A stretch of DNA of 64,000 bases from an uncultured Mesonia sp. Lineage in GTDB: Bacteria > Bacteroidota > Bacteroidia > Flavobacteriales > Flavobacteriaceae. The notes under the pieces were generated by a model, which had not been told where the DNA came from, made no database searches, and saw nothing but the letters and a program-made list of their open reading frames with translations. Shown here piece after piece: positions 18,332-26,373 of this stretch (position 1 is its first letter; each line of letters opens with the position of its first letter). Both the position numbers and the translations under genes were made by a program. The stretch is from contig CANMOY010000004.1 in assembly GCA_947499595.1 (NCBI GenBank), forward strand, positions 235,474 through 299,473, given 5' to 3'.

Positions 18332-18793
18332 CTAGGCATTATAAGATTTTTTAATTCGGTCTAATTTACGTTTATTCTCTCGATCTTTTATGGTTTCACG
18401 CTTATCGTGCATTTTTTTACCTTTTGCCAAGCCAATTTGCAATTTTGCTAAACCGCGCTCATTAATAAACAAGCGCAGGGGTATAATGGTTAAGCCAGTA
18501 TTGCTCACCTCTTTATGTAGCTTTCTTAATTCTTTACGCTGCAGTAACAATTTGCGTTCGCTTTTAGGGTTGTGGTTAAAATGCGAAGCGTGCGAATACT
18601 CTTCTATATGCATATTGATGACATACAACTCATTACGGTGAAATTCGCAAAAACTTTCGGCAATACTTGCTTTTCCTTGACGGATAGATTTTATTTCGGT
18701 TCCGGCTAAACTGATTCCAGCAATGTATTTATCTATGATTTCATACTGAAATCGCGCCTTTCTGTTTTGTATGTTAATGTTGTTTTTACTCAT
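18332..18793 (-). CDS. smpB: SsrA-binding protein
   Basis: The 153-residue protein has typical SmpB motifs: NRKARFQYEI at the start, AGISLAGTEIKSIR, SFCEFHRNELYVINMHI, and the basic tail GKKMHDKRETIKDRENKRKLDRIKK that enters the decoding centre. It carries tmRNA to stalled ribosomes for trans-translation. The tmRNA gene is not in this window. It is followed after 2 bases by the DUF5686 gene. Confidence 0.97.
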   Translation of the reverse strand: MSKNNINIQNRKARFQYEIIDKYIAGISLAGTEIKSIRQGKASIAESFCEFHRNELYVINMHIEEYSHASHFNHNPKSERKLLLQRKELRKLHKEVSNTGLTIIPLRLFINERGLAKLQIGLAKGKKMHDKRETIKDRENKRKLDRIKKSYNA

Positions 18794-18878
18794 AGTGCTA
18801 AAATAAGATGCTTTTTTAAACTATGCTGCTTTTTTAAATAAATTTTACCGCTAGAGATACTTCTATTTTTCTATAGAA

Positions 18879-18911
18879 TTGATTTAATTTGTTAAAAATA
18901 ATATAGCTTTA
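18879..18911 (+). promoter_or_regulatory. Candidate promoter for the lipoprotein gene
   Basis: TTG at 18879-18881 and TAGCTTTA at 18904-18911, 22 bases apart, match the Bacteroidota promoter in all but the last base. The start codon follows 24 bases later. Confidence 0.5.
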
Positions 18912-18935
18912 CAGCTCAACCAAATAAAACACCAC

Positions 18936-19697
18936 ATGAGACTTACTATTTTAGCGCTTGCCATAGTGCTAGGCCTGACCAGTTGTCAACAATCTATTGA
19001 ATATAAACCCTTAGAATCAGCCAATGCGGCTAATCGAGAAAAAGCCAATACTATCATTCAACAAACTTTCGCTAAAACAGGGGTAGCTTTGCAGGAATCG
19101 GCTGTGATTAAATTTAAACACCAAGGCGAACATTATATGGCGCTGCGCAATTGTGGTATGTTTATGTACCGCAAGCAAAATACCCATGGGAAAGATGCCA
19201 TAGAAGACGTTTTAGATAACCAAGGCTTTGAACGCAAAATAAACAAACATTTAGAAGAATTAACTAGTAATCAGCTTCAAGAAGCTAAGGCGGCATTGCA
19301 GCAAAGCGTAAATTGGGTGCAATTTCCTTTCGGATACCAAGAGCAAAGTTTTTACCTAATAGGAGAATTACAAACCGATGGGGCCAATTACCATAAAATA
19401 GCCGTAGAAGGTAATGAAGAGCCTAAGGAGATTTGGTGGGTCAATACCAAAGATCACTTGGTATATTTTGTTGCCCGAGCTAACGGAGATGAATCGGCGC
19501 GTTTGCTTAAAATCGACCCTAGTTTTACGCAAGAGGGAGTGCACCTTAACCAGGTTTTCGCTTACGCTATACCTAATGCTGTTCCTTTGCATTATGCTGC
19601 CGATGAATTTTTTCAAGCTAGCCAAAAATGGAAATTAACCGATAGTTTAAAATTTGAGCAAGCCAGTGTATTATTAACACCTTCTAACTGCGAATAA
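18936..19697 (+). CDS. Lipoprotein of unknown function
   Basis: The 253-residue protein has a lipoprotein signal peptide (lipobox LTSC, Cys17), so it is expected to be anchored in a membrane facing the periplasm or outside. The rest is soluble, with a helical N-terminal third and a mixed beta region around 105-200 (WVQFPFGYQEQSFYLIGEL, WWVNTKDHLVYFV). No known domain or catalytic motif was recognised. A fair promoter lies upstream. It converges with the esterase-like gene, whose stop is 4 bases away. Confidence 0.75.
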   Translation: MRLTILALAIVLGLTSCQQSIEYKPLESANAANREKANTIIQQTFAKTGVALQESAVIKFKHQGEHYMALRNCGMFMYRKQNTHGKDAIEDVLDNQGFERKINKHLEELTSNQLQEAKAALQQSVNWVQFPFGYQEQSFYLIGELQTDGANYHKIAVEGNEEPKEIWWVNTKDHLVYFVARANGDESARLLKIDPSFTQEGVHLNQVFAYAIPNAVPLHYAADEFFQASQKWKLTDSLKFEQASVLLTPSNCE

Positions 19698-19701
19698 TCG
19701 T

Positions 19702-20799
19702 TTAATGCTTTTTAATTTCAAACCATAAAACCTGATTGATTTGTTCGTCGAAACTATTAAAATTATTGTCGGCTACAAGCAATAAGGTGGGGTTGCCGTT
19801 GGGCAATGTGGGCCCAAAACACATGCCTTCAAGATTATCTAACCGTTTAGAGGCTAATGATTTTCTTATCTTCTTTAGATCTAGAATCAGTTTTTTATGT
19901 GTTTTGGCTTCTCGGTTCAACTGTTTAAGGTTTTGGTCTGGGTTTAAATCCGTAAACTTATATTCAAAAAGAATTGCGCGATTGGCCTTATTACCACGGC
20001 CGGCAGAATAGGCGCGTTCAAGCATAATATAACGGCTTTCGTCAAAGGCCAGCATAGCGGTTAGACCATTAATTGCAAAAGGTTTTAGCGGCCACGTGCG
20101 TATACGCTCTAACGGGTAAAAATATTCTTTTTGGTAATTCTTGTCCGCTAAATCATAGCGCAAAACACTTACCAAGGCAGGGGTGTCGTAAAGCTTTGGT
20201 TTTTGGCCCCAGCGGCTGGCTGGTAATTCTAGAGCTGCAAGAAATTGCGATTGGTCTGGGGTAAAGCACAAACTTTCCCAAACGCCATTATGATGTGCTT
20301 GGTTACCTTTATTTACATCGATATAATCGGGTAGGGAATAGGTTTTTTGTATTTTTCCTTGCTCGTCAATTTGATAGATACCCGATTGTTTTTTGTTTTT
20401 GATAGAACCCTCACTCGAAACGAGAAATCCAGGTTGATTGGGATGTGCTAAAACCGATTCTAAATCAAACCACAGGTCTGTATTATCGGTATTTATCTTT
20501 ATCGCTTCTATAAAGTTTATTTGCTTTATTTTTTCGGCATCAAATTCGATTGTCGTTTTATAAATACGCGGATTGCTAGGGACATCAACTACCCAGTAAA
20601 AGTATCCGTCACGATAGTCTATACCCGATAATCCGCCAATTGGCTCTGCATTAAATTTTGCGTCTTTAGCAATGATGTACTCATCTAATAACTTAAGTTC
20701 AATTTTGCTTCGCTCATAGGATTTTAGACTAGCGCAACTATTGAGGTAAATCATTGCCATAACGGCGAAGCAAATTTTATAAAAAGTCTTAAATAACAT
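19702..20799 (-). CDS. Esterase-like/phytase-like lipoprotein
   Basis: From the ATG at 20799 the protein has 365 residues and begins with a lipoprotein signal (MLFKTFYKICFAV, lipobox LNSC). The mature part reads as a beta-propeller of the esterase-like-activity-of-phytase family: GGLSGIDYRDGYFYWVVDVPSNPRIY, FDLESVL, WESLCFTPDQ, and DNLEGMCFGP followed by LLLVADNNF near the end. The open frame extends upstream to 20973, but that part runs across the divergent CsbD gene and lacks a signal, so it is rejected. Substrate and activity are unproven. Confidence 0.82.
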   Translation of the reverse strand: MLFKTFYKICFAVMAMIYLNSCASLKSYERSKIELKLLDEYIIAKDAKFNAEPIGGLSGIDYRDGYFYWVVDVPSNPRIYKTTIEFDAEKIKQINFIEAIKINTDNTDLWFDLESVLAHPNQPGFLVSSEGSIKNKKQSGIYQIDEQGKIQKTYSLPDYIDVNKGNQAHHNGVWESLCFTPDQSQFLAALELPASRWGQKPKLYDTPALVSVLRYDLADKNYQKEYFYPLERIRTWPLKPFAINGLTAMLAFDESRYIMLERAYSAGRGNKANRAILFEYKFTDLNPDQNLKQLNREAKTHKKLILDLKKIRKSLASKRLDNLEGMCFGPTLPNGNPTLLLVADNNFNSFDEQINQVLWFEIKKH

Positions 20800-20884
20800 A
20801 GTATTAGGATAAAGATAAGATTTCATTAATAACTTAAGACTGCAAATAACTGTACTTTTAAATAAATTAAAAAACTTAAATATT

Positions 20885-21070
20885 ATGAATGAGCAAGAAT
20901 TAGAAGGAAAATGGAAACAAGTAAAGGGAAAATTCAAACAAAAATACGGTGAAATCACCGATGAGGATACCACTTATTCTGAAGGTAAATTTGATGAAAT
21001 GTTAGGTAAACTGGAAGAAAAAACAGGAAAAACCAAAGCAGAACTTAAAGAAGAAATCAATAAACTATAA
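20885..21070 (+). CDS. CsbD-family stress protein
   Basis: A 61-residue, highly charged, probably helical protein with the CsbD pattern: NEQELEGKWKQVKGKFKQKYGEITDED followed by GKFDEMLGKLEEKTGKTK. CsbD-like proteins are small cytosolic proteins induced by general stress, with no known molecular role. The gene stands alone, with its own terminator at 21098-21130. A TACTTTTA at 20853-20860 is close to a -7 element but lacks the final G. Confidence 0.9.
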   Translation: MNEQELEGKWKQVKGKFKQKYGEITDEDTTYSEGKFDEMLGKLEEKTGKTKAELKEEINKL

Positions 21071-21097
21071 GTTGAGTTAGAAGCGTTCAAACGAAAT

Positions 21098-21130
21098 AAA
21101 AAAGGTAGCATTTTAACTGCTACCTTTTTT
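21098..21130 (+). terminator. Bidirectional terminator
   Basis: A 13-bp perfect stem (21098-21110 with 21118-21130) flanked by A and T runs lies between the convergent csbD-like gene and the immunophilin gene, and can serve both. Confidence 0.88.
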
Positions 21131-21149
21131 AATGCTTACATTTTTTGTA

Positions 21150-22241
21150 TTAGTTGATTTCAACCAATTCTACATCAAAAATTAATATAGAATTAGGAGG
21201 AATGGGGCCTATCCCACGCTCACCGTATCCTAAGTAAGGTGGAATCATTAATTTAGCTTGATCGCCTTCGTTCAAAAGCATAATCCCTTCGTCCCAACCA
21301 GGAATAACTTTACCTGTTCCTACTGGAAATTCGATAGGCTGATTACGGTCGTACGAAGAATCAAATTTGGTACCGTCTGTTAGCATTCCGGTATAGTGAA
21401 CTTTTACCATTTGACCTGCCTTTGGTTTTTTGGTACCATTTCCTTTTTTAATGATTTTATACCATAATCCGCTATCGGTTTTTTCATAACCATCGGCCAT
21501 ACTATTCAACTCCTCATCGATTTTTTTTTTCATTTCGGCCTTACGCTCTTCAGCTTTAGCGGCTTCAATTTTTTGTTGCTCGATTACGTCTTTCATAGCG
21601 CTATCAAATTTTTCTACAGCATCAAAAGACTTGGCAGCTTTTCCTTTTCTTATGATATTTACTTCTTGAATAATCACAGGATTTACTGGCTTATCTCCTG
21701 GCTTAGTGGTCTCTACTTTTCCTATGCTATCAACCACTTCTTGCCCCAATACAATCTCTCCAAAAACACTGTGTCTATTGTCTAAATGTGGGGTTTCTTT
21801 TAAGGTAATAAAAAACTGACTTCCATTGGTGCCAGGTCCGGCGTTAGCCATAGAGAGTATACCTTTTTTACTGTGCTTTAAAGATTCGTCGAACTCATCG
21901 GGAAACTTATAACCTGGTCCGCCAGCTCCGGTACCCTCAGGATCGCCACCTTGAATCATAAAGTTATCAATAATACGATGAAATTTTAACCCATTGTAGA
22001 ACTTCTTGTTGGCATAACTAGTGTCTACCTGTGGGTGAGTACCTTCGGCCAAAGCCACAAAATTAGCCACGGTAAGTGGTGTCTTTTCAAAATGTAGCTG
22101 ACTTACAAAAGTTCCTTTGTTGGTAACAAATTCGGCATAAAGCCCGTCGTTTAAGTCGGGATATTTCTCATTGCAAGCATACAGGCTTAGCGCTACAAAT
22201 AAGCATAAAAATGCACTTTTTAATTTCATAAATTTAGTCAT
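21150..22241 (-). CDS. Dual peptidyl-prolyl isomerase (cyclophilin-FKBP fusion) lipoprotein
   Basis: The 363-residue protein starts with a lipoprotein signal (lipobox LYAC, Cys23). Residues about 32-200 are a cyclophilin domain (FHRIIDNFMIQGGDPEGTG, GSQFFITL, LDNRHSVFGEI). A charged, helical linker covers about 205-250. Residues about 255-363 are an FKBP domain (VKVHYTGMLTDGTKFDSS, VIPGWDEGIMLL, YGERGIGPIPPNSILIFDVEL). Both catalytic cores look intact. It should fold proteins in the periplasm or outer-membrane space. Its start overlaps the gldI stop (ATGACTAA), linking it to the gliding gene and nrnA in one operon. Fusions of this kind have been reported in flavobacteria. Confidence 0.93.
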   Translation of the reverse strand: MTKFMKLKSAFLCLFVALSLYACNEKYPDLNDGLYAEFVTNKGTFVSQLHFEKTPLTVANFVALAEGTHPQVDTSYANKKFYNGLKFHRIIDNFMIQGGDPEGTGAGGPGYKFPDEFDESLKHSKKGILSMANAGPGTNGSQFFITLKETPHLDNRHSVFGEIVLGQEVVDSIGKVETTKPGDKPVNPVIIQEVNIIRKGKAAKSFDAVEKFDSAMKDVIEQQKIEAAKAEERKAEMKKKIDEELNSMADGYEKTDSGLWYKIIKKGNGTKKPKAGQMVKVHYTGMLTDGTKFDSSYDRNQPIEFPVGTGKVIPGWDEGIMLLNEGDQAKLMIPPYLGYGERGIGPIPPNSILIFDVELVEIN

Positions 22242-22803
22242 TTAATTGTTTTTCGTTATTTAATTCAATTGAGTTTAAGGTTATGGTAGACCGAATAGGG
22301 AGATTTCTTCCTATTTTCTGGTTATCGCCATAATAGCCAAAAGCCTTATGCGAAGGAAAATAAAAAGTAAGGGTCTCGCCAGGTTTCATCATTTTTAAAG
22401 CTTGGCGTAAGCCAATAAAAACGCTTTCTTGGTCTATAGCATACTCGCGTGTGCCTAATTCTTCTCTAGTATATATGGGCTGCCCTATTAAGGTGCTAAT
22501 GTCATAATCAAAGTTTACCAAATCGCCAAATTGAGGAGTAAGGGTGTCTTTACCGATTTTGGTATCGTAGCGGTACCAGAAACCGTTGGGCGAAGCGTGG
22601 TAGGTATTGATTGTATCCTGCTTAATAATCGAATCGATTAAAGCTTCTTCGTAGGCTACTAATTTTTTGTTGCGCGCAACCGATTCCCGAATAAAAGAAC
22701 CAGATTGTTGACTCACCGGACGTCTAGCTTCTGGAGTTTTGCAACTAAAAAGCAATAAGCCTATGCAAAAAGACTGTAAAAAAATACGGTATATATTATT
22801 CAT
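22234..22803 (-). CDS. gldI: Gliding-motility peptidyl-prolyl isomerase lipoprotein GldI
   Basis: From the ATG at 22803 the protein has 189 residues, a lipoprotein signal (lipobox LFSC) and a C-terminal FKBP-type domain (GDLVNFDYDIS, FIGLRQALKMMKPGETLTFYFPSHKAFGYYG, IRSTITLNSIEL). This is the pattern of GldI, a periplasm-facing lipoprotein needed for gliding and type IX secretion in Flavobacterium. The upstream ATG at 22830 would add 9 residues and destroy the signal. The chosen start overlaps the nrnA stop as ATGAATAA. Presence of GldI agrees with the type IX sorting domains at 0-3 kb. Confidence 0.9.
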   Translation of the reverse strand: MNNIYRIFLQSFCIGLLLFSCKTPEARRPVSQQSGSFIRESVARNKKLVAYEEALIDSIIKQDTINTYHASPNGFWYRYDTKIGKDTLTPQFGDLVNFDYDISTLIGQPIYTREELGTREYAIDQESVFIGLRQALKMMKPGETLTFYFPSHKAFGYYGDNQKIGRNLPIRSTITLNSIELNNEKQLND

Positions 22804-23806
22804 GGGTAAGTTGGGGTAACAATTGTTCAAACTTTTCTAAGGTTTCGCTAAGTGGTAAATCACTTTTTCCTCCGGCTGCATTGATGTGACCACCACCTTG
22901 AAAATGTTTTCTTGCAATTTGGTTAACGTCAAAATCTCCTTTAGAACGCAAAGAGATTTTTACGATGTTTTCTTCTTTGTTTTCAATGAAAATAGCAGCA
23001 AATATAATTCCTTTAATCGCCAGGCCATAATTTACAAAACCTTCTGTATCTCCCTTTTTAAAATTATTTTGGTCTAACTCTTCCTGAGACAGGCTTATAT
23101 AAGCCGTTTTGTAGGCCGGTAAGATTTTCATATTGCTTAAGGCTACTCCCAGTAATTGCATACGGTTGCTACTGCTACTGTCATAAATGGCATTGTGTAT
23201 GGCCGTATTATTCGCACCAGCATCAATCAGTCGTGCTATAATTTTATGGGTTCGGCTACTGGTTGAAGAAAAACGAAAAGAGCCTGTATCGGTCATAATG
23301 CCCGTATACAAACAAGTAGCCATATCTTCGGTAATCAAATGCGTATCGCCTAAAAATTCCAAGAAATTGAAAACCATCTCACAAGTAGAGGAGCAGTTTA
23401 CATCAGAATAGGTAAAACGGGCGTAATCTGCCGGTGCTTGGTGATGATCAATCATCACAAAAGTAGTTTCTAAACCAGCTAAGACCTGCTGCATAGCCTC
23501 ACCCGTCCGACTAAAATCGTTAAAATCTAAAGTAAACACCATAGAGGACTCTTGTAGACATTGAGTAGCTTTTTGCTTTTGCTCGCAAAAGAAAATAATC
23601 TCTTCTTGATGCGGTAACCAGCTCAAAAATTCAGGGTAGGGGTTAGGTGCGATTAAATGCACGCTGTGCCCTAGCTGTTCTAAATATAATTTCAAGGCTA
23701 GTGTAGACCCTAAGGCATCTCCGTCTGGATTCCTGTGCGGAATGATGCTAATGGTTTGGGGATTAGCCAAAAGCGATTTTATTTCACTGATTTGTTCTGC
23801 TGTCAT
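22796..23806 (-). CDS. nrnA: DHH-family phosphoesterase (oligoribonuclease/pAp phosphatase type)
   Basis: The 336-residue protein carries the DHH motifs: HRNPDGDALGS (residues 24-34), FTLDFND, FVMIDHHQAP around 118, and the C-terminal DHHA1 motif GGGHINAAGG around 308. NrnA-type enzymes degrade very short RNAs and/or remove the 3' phosphate of pAp. Manganese binding is expected from the Asp/His set. It is the first gene of the nrnA-gldI-immunophilin operon. Confidence 0.9.
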   Translation of the reverse strand: MTAEQISEIKSLLANPQTISIIPHRNPDGDALGSTLALKLYLEQLGHSVHLIAPNPYPEFLSWLPHQEEIIFFCEQKQKATQCLQESSMVFTLDFNDFSRTGEAMQQVLAGLETTFVMIDHHQAPADYARFTYSDVNCSSTCEMVFNFLEFLGDTHLITEDMATCLYTGIMTDTGSFRFSSTSSRTHKIIARLIDAGANNTAIHNAIYDSSSSNRMQLLGVALSNMKILPAYKTAYISLSQEELDQNNFKKGDTEGFVNYGLAIKGIIFAAIFIENKEENIVKISLRSKGDFDVNQIARKHFQGGGHINAAGGKSDLPLSETLEKFEQLLPQLTHE

Positions 23807-24182
23807 AGGGGATAAAGATACAATTTCTGTAGATTTAGAAAACCTAAGTTTTGTATTTTCTTTTAAAGCCTAGACTTGTGCTAAGAAGAGGTTGTTTTTC
23901 ACGCTTAATTCTAAAAGTAAGTTCTGCTTGTAATTGCTTGCTTAAATCAAATCCGCTTTAAGGCTATACTAAACAATAAAGCTTTTAACTAAAGGCTATG
24001 GGTTTTTGTGACTTGTTCAAAATTGTAATGAGGTGAATTTTTTCTCTTTATGGAAAGGTTGTCGTTCAATTTTATTGCGTTCTGCCTTTATTTTATTGCT
24101 GAAATCAAATCGGTTTAACCGAAAAGGAAATGCTTAAAATTTATTAGCTAGCTTCAAGTAAATTGGAAATGGATCTAAAAAT
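23807..24182 (-). other. Intergenic stretch, no gene seen
   Basis: About 376 bases, AT-rich, with stops in all frames. Two similar short motifs occur (TTAAATCAAATCCG near 23943 and GAAATCAAATCGG near 24101), but no RNA gene or terminator is convincing. It should contain the promoter of the nrnA operon. Confidence 0.6.
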
Positions 24183-24623
24183 TTAGCCAATCCATTTTTT
24201 TTGAATCGCTCGTTGGGCGATATAAATACAAAATACGCCAATGACCAAAACCATTACAGGCATAATTGCGGCACCCGGACCGTAAACCTCGGTAGCTTTA
24301 GCAATGAAAAGGCTGTGAGTCATCTGTACCACGATACCCACCAAAGATAAAATGAACAGCGTTTTAGCCCATTTATTTTTTAAAAGCAGTAATAAACTAC
24401 CTAAAAATCCGCCACCAACTGCCATGGCGAAGGCAATTAGTGCCCAAGTGGGATAATTAGCGTACAATGCTTGTTGATCTTCGGGGAGTAGCGCAACCTC
24501 CTCTGTACCCATACTTATTTGATTGATAAATGCGAGTACTCCCATCAAATTCCATACTAATAGAAATACGGCTAAGGCAATAAACCATTTAGGGGCTTTT
24601 TGTTTGGTGGTGCTTGGGTTCAT
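24183..24623 (-). CDS. Small integral membrane protein of unknown function
   Basis: From the ATG at 24623 the protein has 146 residues and four predicted membrane helices (starting near residues 12, 55, 82 and 112). The segment LPEDQQALYANYPTWALIAFA lies between the first two. Similar four-helix proteins are frequent in Bacteroidota and are sometimes labelled sugar transporter without evidence; no function is claimed. The frame reaches 24683, but the extra 20 residues have no membrane character, and ATG 24623 fits the promoter distance better. Confidence 0.75.
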   Translation of the reverse strand: MNPSTTKQKAPKWFIALAVFLLVWNLMGVLAFINQISMGTEEVALLPEDQQALYANYPTWALIAFAMAVGGGFLGSLLLLLKNKWAKTLFILSLVGIVVQMTHSLFIAKATEVYGPGAAIMPVMVLVIGVFCIYIAQRAIQKKWIG

Positions 24624-24697
24624 AATGTTGATTTTTAAGTTGACTGTTGTTTTTTTATTCGCTTTTGCGGAAGTAAGGCTCACCTGCGCATCTTTAA

Positions 24698-24705
24698 CAA
24701 AGTTA
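24698..24705 (-). promoter_or_regulatory. -7 promoter element (TAACTTTG)
   Basis: An exact TAnnTTTG match on the minus strand, 74 bases before the start at 24623. No TTG at the expected distance was found. Confidence 0.4.
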
Positions 24706-25416
24706 ATTCTTTTTTAATTATAACCCATTTAAGGCCGCCGAGGCATTCAATATTAAGTGCTACTCGTAAGTTTTTCGGCCAACTCAGCTTATTCTTTCAC
24801 CTACTCGAAAAATTTTCTGATAAACTCGTACAATTTGTAGGCAAACCCGTAGCTTTTGTCGCTGCATTATGGGTATTAAGGGCTATCTTGCTCTATGTTT
24901 TTATAGACCTTTAAGAGGAATTAAAGCGATGAAAAAACTGACTATTATCCTTAAAAAATCAGATGACAACCGGTATGAACCATTTTAATCTAGTAAGCTA
25001 TGCCTATCAATCCTAATTCGCTCATCTTGTCAACTTTTCCCTGCCTTGAGCTAAGCTCAATTCTTATTGCCATGAACCTGATGGAATTAATCAATTTTTT
25101 GAAACAACATTACGTTTTAAGCCTAGCTTTTATTCGTCTGCAGACTTGTATCGGTGGTTTTATGCACAATGCGTTTGGCCCAAAGACGCATAATAGCAGT
25201 CCGCAAAAGCATGCTTTATTTTTACATATGCAATGGGAAATCAAGTTCTCTTTTTTATTTAATACAAAACATAAGCGATTTGTTAGTTTGATAAGAGGGA
25301 GCCGGTTGACTCTATACCCCATCTTAAACCCCACAATTTCAAATTATTTTTATTTTTCAAAACTACCCGTTCTAAAAAGCGACTGAAGCTAGTTAATTTT
25401 CTTATTGGTTTGGCTT

Positions 25417-25446
25417 AAGCCTCTCGTTTAACGAGAGGCTTTTTTG
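25417..25446 (+). terminator. Orphan intrinsic terminator
   Basis: A stem of at least 8 bp (core 25419-25426 with 25432-25439; can extend to 12 bp) is followed by six T. A second small hairpin (GGCTT/AAGCC, 25446-25459) follows. Something upstream is probably transcribed, but no convincing gene is visible. Confidence 0.75.
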
Positions 25447-25460
25447 GCTTCAAAAAGCCG

Positions 25461-25584
25461 AAAATCATGCCCATGATTTAGAAAAACCATGCCTATGTTT
25501 CATGAAAATCATGCCTATGATTCATGAAAAACATGCTGAACTTTTTAAAAATCATGCTGATCATTTGCATGCGCCATAGGCATG
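25461..25584. repeat. Cluster of degenerate ~22-bp repeats with CATGCCTATG core
   Basis: Five imperfect units of 20-25 bp, each beginning with four or five A and containing CATGC, start near 25461, 25482, 25505, 25527 and 25547. The core CATGCCTATG occurs exactly at 25488-25497 and 25510-25519, and inverted at 25575-25584. Spacing is close to two helical turns. The purpose is unknown; clustered protein-binding sites are one possibility. Confidence 0.7.
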
Positions 25585-25762
25585 AAATTTAAAAACGCTA
25601 AAACGCAAGAAAAATGAGCTTTTTACTCAAAAAATACACTTTTTTGCCCTATAAAAACCCCAAAATAGACTACAAAAACGCGGTTTTCCGCTCAAAAAGC
25701 GAACAAAACGCGAGGGGAAGTAGGATTAAACCTCGTTTAAATTCGATTAAAAGTAGCATTAC

Positions 25763-25790
25763 ACCGTCGTATACTGCAGATTACGACGGT
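25763..25790. repeat. Hairpin with 9-bp perfect stem
   Basis: ACCGTCGTA (25763-25771) and TACGACGGT (25782-25790) form a perfect GC-rich stem in AT-rich surroundings, with a 10-base loop. No T run follows, so it is not an ordinary terminator. Confidence 0.6.
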
Positions 25791-26304
25791 TGCTCACTTC
25801 ATTTTGAACCTATTTAAGTCCAGAAAATGAGGTAAGCTAAAGTTACGCTAGTTCGTTACTTCTTCGATGTTCCTTCGTTAATCCCTCGAAATATAAGGAT
25901 TTATCGCATAAGTACCGAAGGAGATTCGCATTAGCTTCGAACCAGCCTAGGCTTATCTCCAGTGAACATATACGATTGCTCCGCCTTAAACAGGCAGTAT
26001 TTATGGGGTAAAGCTCGCAGAAAAATACTTGTGGTTTGGTGGTGGGAGGCGTGAGATGGCGGTGGTGAGGAAAAGGGTATGTTTAAAAGCAAAGGAGAAA
26101 TTGGTTTGGGAGTAGGGTTACATTAAATAAGAAGCTAATATAATGGGTTTTAGCCGTAGCGCTTTGAAATACAATCTGTTTAGACAAATTAAATTTAAAT
26201 TAGATTATCGAAACTTTTGAATTGGGGGTTTGTATTGTTTGTTGTCTGCTGAGGCTCGAATCTTTGGGTTTATGCAATTGTTTATTTTCTTAAAGGTTGT
26301 ATCA

Positions 26305-26371
26305 AAAGATAAACATCTGAATTAAGAATAAAACATATAGATAGAATATAGGAGTATCAATGTTTATCTTT
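26305..26371. repeat. 12-bp perfect inverted repeat at the end of the restriction operon
   Basis: AAAGATAAACAT (26305-26316) and ATGTTTATCTTT (26360-26371) are perfect inverted copies 43 bases apart. Each is preceded by GTATCAA (26299-26305 and 26354-26360). It begins 3 bases beyond the stop of the nuclease gene. It may be a terminator for that operon or a trace of an insertion. Confidence 0.6.
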
Positions 26372-26373
26372 GG

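Larger units (their letters stand above)
24706..26373. other. Long gene-poor stretch at the left edge of an accessory island
   Basis: About 1.67 kb without a recognisable gene. Open frames at 25000-25386 (128 codons) and 25614-25817 (67 codons) have low-complexity or implausible products and are not called. A 19-codon frame at 24930-24989 (begins MKKLTIILKK) could be a remnant or a small peptide. The stretch holds a strong terminator at 25417-25446 with no clear gene in front, a cluster of degenerate CATG repeats (25461-25584), a 9-bp-stem hairpin (25763-25790) and a 12-bp inverted repeat (26305-26371). It probably marks an insertion site or decayed genes. Confidence 0.6.

Noticed and set aside
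20800..20973. Upstream extension of the esterase-like gene
   Set aside because: It would overlap the divergent CsbD gene and bury the lipoprotein signal at ATG 20799.
23187..23411. Plus-strand frame opposite nrnA
   Set aside because: Shadow of the DHH phosphoesterase gene.
25000..25386. Open frame of 128 codons in the gene-poor stretch
   Set aside because: The product is a patchwork without domain, signal or consistent composition. The terminator after it is suggestive, but the frame alone does not support a protein.
25614..25817. Open frame of 67 codons
   Set aside because: Lys/Ser/Asn-rich product typical of AT-rich non-coding DNA, crossing a hairpin; no start context or neighbours.
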